Shown here: positions 6,676 through 8,829 of the stretch, one piece after another
How the letters are laid out: every line of letters begins with the position of its first letter
Position numbering within the stretch: position 1 is the first letter of the stretch
DNA from: an uncultured Nostocoides sp.
GTDB lineage: Bacteria > Actinomycetota > Actinomycetes > Actinomycetales > Dermatophilaceae
Assembly: GCA_936931335.1 (NCBI GenBank)
Contig: CAKZIH010000041.1
Coordinates: 1-8,829 of the forward strand
Length of the DNA stretch: 8,829 nucleotides
Direction: 5' to 3'
Position numbers and translations under genes: made by a program
The notes under the pieces: generated by a model
What the model was told of the DNA's origin: nothing
Database searches by the model: none
The model's input: only the letters and a program-made list of their open reading frames with translations

Positions 6676-6686
6676 CCCTGGTTGGC
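6665..6686. terminator. Hairpin between convergent thiD and ABC gene, possible shared terminator
   Basis: GTCAACCAG (6665-6673) pairs with CTGGTTGGC (6678-6686) over 9 bp with one G-U pair and the loop CGCC. It starts 19 bases after the thiD stop and overlaps the last codons of the minus-strand ABC gene. No T-run follows on the plus strand, so its function as a terminator is uncertain. It is the only strong stem in the 20-base gap between the convergent genes and their ends. Confidence 0.35.
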
Positions 6687-8459
6687 GAGCCAGGAGGCGT
6701 AGAGCGCGGCATACGGGCCGTCCTGCTCGACCAATTCCGTATGCGGTCCGCGCTGCACCACCCGGCCGGCATCCATGACCATGACCTCGTCCGCCGCCTG
6801 GGCGGTCGAGATCCGGTGGGCGATGGCGATCGAGGTGCGGCCGCGGGCCAATGAATCCAGGGCCCGTTGCAGGCGCACCTCGGTCGCCGGGTCGACGGCC
6901 GAGGTGGCCTCGTCGAGCACCAGCAGGTCGGGGTCGGCGAGATAGGCGCGCAGCAACGCGACGAGTTGCCGCTCGCCGGCCGACAGCGACTCCCCACGCT
7001 GACCGACCGCGGTGTCCAGCCCCCGCGGCAAGGAGGCCACCCAGCCGTCCAGGCCCAGCTCGGTTACGGCGAGCGCCAGATCCGCATCGCTGGCCGGGCC
7101 ACCGAAGCGCAGGTTGTCGGCGACGCTGCCGTCGAAGAGGAAGCCCTCTTGCGGCACCATCACCACCCGCGAACGCAGCGAGGAGAACCGGATCTCGCGC
7201 AGGTCCACCCCGTCCAGGCGCACCGCACCGGCAGTGGGATCCATTAGCCGGGTGAGCAGCTTGGCGAAGGTCGACTTGCCCGATCCGGTCTCGCCGACGA
7301 TGGCCAGCCGGGTGCGCGCGGGGACCTGTTCGGTGACCTCGTGCAACACCGGTGGCCCGCCGGGATAGGCGAAGCCCACGTGATCGAAGTCGACGGTGAT
7401 GGGGCCGCGCGGCAGTTCGACGCCAGCGGCGCCCGGATCGGCGACATCGGCGGGCACATCGAGCACCTCGATGACCCGGCGCCAGCCGGCGGCGGCATTC
7501 TGCAGTTCGTTGAGGATCTCGGTGGCCTGCTGCACCGGCTGGGTGAACAGGTTGACCAGGAAGAGATAGGCGAGCAGTTCGCCGAGCGTCATCCGCCCGG
7601 TGGCCGCCAGCCAGGTGCCGACGACCAGGACCACGGCCAGCGTCAGACCCGCCACGGACTGCCCAAGGGTGAAGGCGATCGAGGACCGGATGTGCGCCCG
7701 GGTCGCCGCCTGACGGTGCCCCTCGATGGCCGCGTCCACGCGCTCCTCGGTGCGCCGCTCCACCCCGAAGCTGCGGATCGTGGCCGCGCCCACCACCGAC
7801 TCGGAAACCGCGGCAAGCAGGTCACCAACCCGTTCGCGCACCGCCCCGTATGCGGTGCCCAGCCCCTTCTGCAGCCGCCGCACCCCGATCAACAGCGGGA
7901 TGAAGCAGACCCAGACCACCGCGGCAAGGATCGGGCTGTAGAGCACCATCAGCACCGTGGCCAGGGTGATCTGCCCCAGCGAGACGATGAGCATGATCCC
8001 GCCGAACTGGACGAACTGGCTGACCGTGTCCACATCGCTGGTGACCCGAGAGACCAGGGAGCCGCGGCGCTCGGAGTTCTGGCTCAGCATCGACAGGTCG
8101 TGAATATGCCGGAAGGCGGTGGTGCGCAGGGTCGCCAGACCGGCCTCGGAGGCCCGGAAGAGGCGGACATTGACCGCATACGCGGCCAGGCCGGTGATCA
8201 CCACGACAGCCAGCGCGAGCAACAAATAGCGCTGCACCAGAGCGGAATCCGGTCCCCCCGGTGCCAGCAGGGCGTCATCGGTCACCCGTTGGACGACGAC
8301 CGGGACGACGACCCGCCCTGCCGTGGTGACCAGGGCGAGCAGGAGGGTGACGCCCAGCCCGGCCCGCATCTCCGGGGAGAGCGCGAGGCCCCGGCGCAGG
8401 GTGGACAGCGTGCTGGGCCGGGCGGCCACGGCGGTGGCGCCCCCGAGTTCGGCGCTCAT
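6666..8459 (-). CDS. ABC exporter half-transporter (membrane domain fused to ATPase), canonical subunit of a probable heterodimer
   Basis: A 597-residue type IV (MDR-like) exporter subunit. The membrane domain (about 30-310) has hydrophobic segments near 36-56, 76-98, 154-174, 178-195, 262-284 and 293-305. The ATPase domain has the A-loop FAYPGG (363-368), Walker A GETGSGKST (389-397), Q-loop VPQEGF (435-440), signature LSAGE (492-496, in place of LSGGQ), Walker B LLVLDE with Glu517, the D-loop SAVD, and H-loop His548 (IAHRIST). These catalytic residues are intact. The ATG at 8459 overlaps the stop of the upstream ABC gene (ATGA). The frame is open 51 codons further, but that stretch is a low-complexity Arg/Ser shadow of the upstream gene's repeat. 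The substrate is unknown; drugs, lipids or peptides are all possible for this class. Confidence 0.92.
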   Translation of the reverse strand: MSAELGGATAVAARPSTLSTLRRGLALSPEMRAGLGVTLLLALVTTAGRVVVPVVVQRVTDDALLAPGGPDSALVQRYLLLALAVVVITGLAAYAVNVRLFRASEAGLATLRTTAFRHIHDLSMLSQNSERRGSLVSRVTSDVDTVSQFVQFGGIMLIVSLGQITLATVLMVLYSPILAAVVWVCFIPLLIGVRRLQKGLGTAYGAVRERVGDLLAAVSESVVGAATIRSFGVERRTEERVDAAIEGHRQAATRAHIRSSIAFTLGQSVAGLTLAVVLVVGTWLAATGRMTLGELLAYLFLVNLFTQPVQQATEILNELQNAAAGWRRVIEVLDVPADVADPGAAGVELPRGPITVDFDHVGFAYPGGPPVLHEVTEQVPARTRLAIVGETGSGKSTFAKLLTRLMDPTAGAVRLDGVDLREIRFSSLRSRVVMVPQEGFLFDGSVADNLRFGGPASDADLALAVTELGLDGWVASLPRGLDTAVGQRGESLSAGERQLVALLRAYLADPDLLVLDEATSAVDPATEVRLQRALDSLARGRTSIAIAHRISTAQAADEVMVMDAGRVVQRGPHTELVEQDGPYAALYASWLANQGAG

Positions 8460-8829
8460 GCGTCGCTCCGCACCGGATCGTCGCTGGGCACCGGACCGTC
8501 GCTGGGCACCGGATCGTCGGTCGAGGGCCGACTCTCCTCGCCCGCCGCGATCGCGGCCCGTTCCGCTGCTTCCCGGGCGTATGCCGTGACCAGCCGCGCG
8601 TAGCCCGCGCACCGACCCATCAGTTCGTCATGGGTGCCGTGGTCGAGCAGGCGCCCATCCTCTAGGTAAGCGACCTCGTCGGCGAGCGCGATCGTGGACA
8701 GGCGGTAGGCGACCACGACCAGGGTCATCCCGCCGCTGCCGGCACCGAGTTCGCCGAGAATCGCCTGCTCCACGGTCGGGTCCACCGCCGAGGTGGCGTC
8801 ATCGAGCACCAGCAGCCGGGGCCGGCGTA
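8456..8829 (-). CDS. C-terminal end of the partner ABC exporter subunit, with degenerate catalytic residues (partial)
   Basis: The last 123 residues of a second ABC ATPase domain, cut by the right edge of the window. It begins RRPRLLVLDDATSAVDP, a Walker B plus D-loop in which the usual catalytic Glu is Asp, followed by LVVVAYRLST, where the H-loop His is Tyr (codon TAC). DEVAYLEDGRLLDHGTHDEL is otherwise typical. Together with the canonical downstream subunit and the ATGA overlap, this fits heterodimeric exporters (such as TM287/288 or TmrAB), in which one of the two ATP sites is degenerate. The last 30 or so residues form an Ala/Glu-rich then Asp/Pro/Ser tail ending in three copies of a six-residue repeat. 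Its Walker A, signature and membrane domain lie outside the window. Confidence 0.88.
   Translation of the reverse strand, partial: RRPRLLVLDDATSAVDPTVEQAILGELGAGSGGMTLVVVAYRLSTIALADEVAYLEDGRLLDHGTHDELMGRCAGYARLVTAYAREAAERAAIAAGEESRPSTDDPVPSDGPVPSDDPVRSDA
8461..8520. repeat. 18-bp tandem repeat, about 3.3 copies, coding the tail of the upstream ABC subunit
   Basis: The units start at 8471 (CACCGGATCGTCGCTGGG), 8489 (one base different) and 8507 (partial), with a partial copy before them at 8461-8470. Read on the minus strand they encode DPVPSD, GPVPSD and DPVRSD, a Pro/Ser/Asp tail. The unit is a multiple of three, so copy changes would keep the frame. It ends against the ATGA overlap with the next gene. 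Confidence 0.85.

Noticed and set aside
3050..8600. Frequent GCATAC for Ala-Tyr pairs across several genes, as a possible recurrent DNA signal
   Set aside because: The hits fall in coding frames at Ala-Tyr positions and look like a codon-pair preference of the host; other spellings (GCCTAT, GCGTAT, GCCTAC) also occur.
7341..8603. Long plus-strand open frame opposite the ABC gene
   Set aside because: It lies antisense to a clear ABC transporter and its product is Gly/Asp/Gln/Arg-rich with no motif.
8460..8612. 51-residue N-terminal extension of the complete ABC subunit
   Set aside because: It is the shadow of the upstream gene's 18-bp repeat (an Arg/Ser/Gly/Gln string). The ATG at 8459 overlapping the upstream stop is the natural start.

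Overview
The window is GC-rich, gene-dense DNA from an actinomycete (Actinomycetota). The evidence is the frequent GTG starts, the short ATGA and GTGA gene overlaps, a DUF222 (13E12-type) protein, an arsenate reductase of the mycothiol-dependent actinobacterial type, and the high GC content itself. The family or genus cannot be fixed from the sequence alone.

Left edge (1-733, minus strand): the N-terminal part of a DUF222 protein. Its reading frame is broken by one extra base near position 412, so it is probably a pseudogene. The part where an HNH nuclease domain would normally lie is outside the window.

Arsenic module (787-2772): acr3 (arsenite efflux) and arsC (arsenate reductase) lie on the minus strand. 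arsR, a CVCD-type ArsR/SmtB repressor, diverges from them on the plus strand. The 78-bp gap between the arsR and acr3 starts holds a perfect 12-bp inverted repeat, one arm near each gene, which is the likely operator. The logic is to reduce arsenate to arsenite, pump the arsenite out, and derepress when arsenite binds ArsR.

Thiamine salvage operon (2807-6645, plus strand): a clear TPP riboswitch, then a hairpin that can hide the first ribosome-binding site, then cytX (predicted HMP permease), thiE, thiM and thiD. The genes overlap or are separated by at most 3 bases. Together they take up HMP, phosphorylate HMP and thiazole alcohol, and join them to thiamine phosphate. No de novo gene (thiC, thiG, thiS, thiO) is present in the window.

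Right part (6666-8829, minus strand): a convergent pair of half-size ABC exporter genes overlapping by ATGA. The complete downstream subunit has canonical catalytic residues. The truncated upstream subunit has Asp for the Walker B Glu and Tyr for the H-loop His, so the pair looks like a heterodimeric exporter with one degenerate ATP site. The upstream subunit ends in an acidic Pro/Ser/Asp tail encoded by an 18-bp tandem repeat.

No tRNA, rRNA, CRISPR array, insertion sequence or integrase was seen. Nothing here clearly forms an undescribed system. The most informative points are the riboswitch expression platform, the asymmetric ABC pair, the paired ars operator and the DUF222 frameshift.
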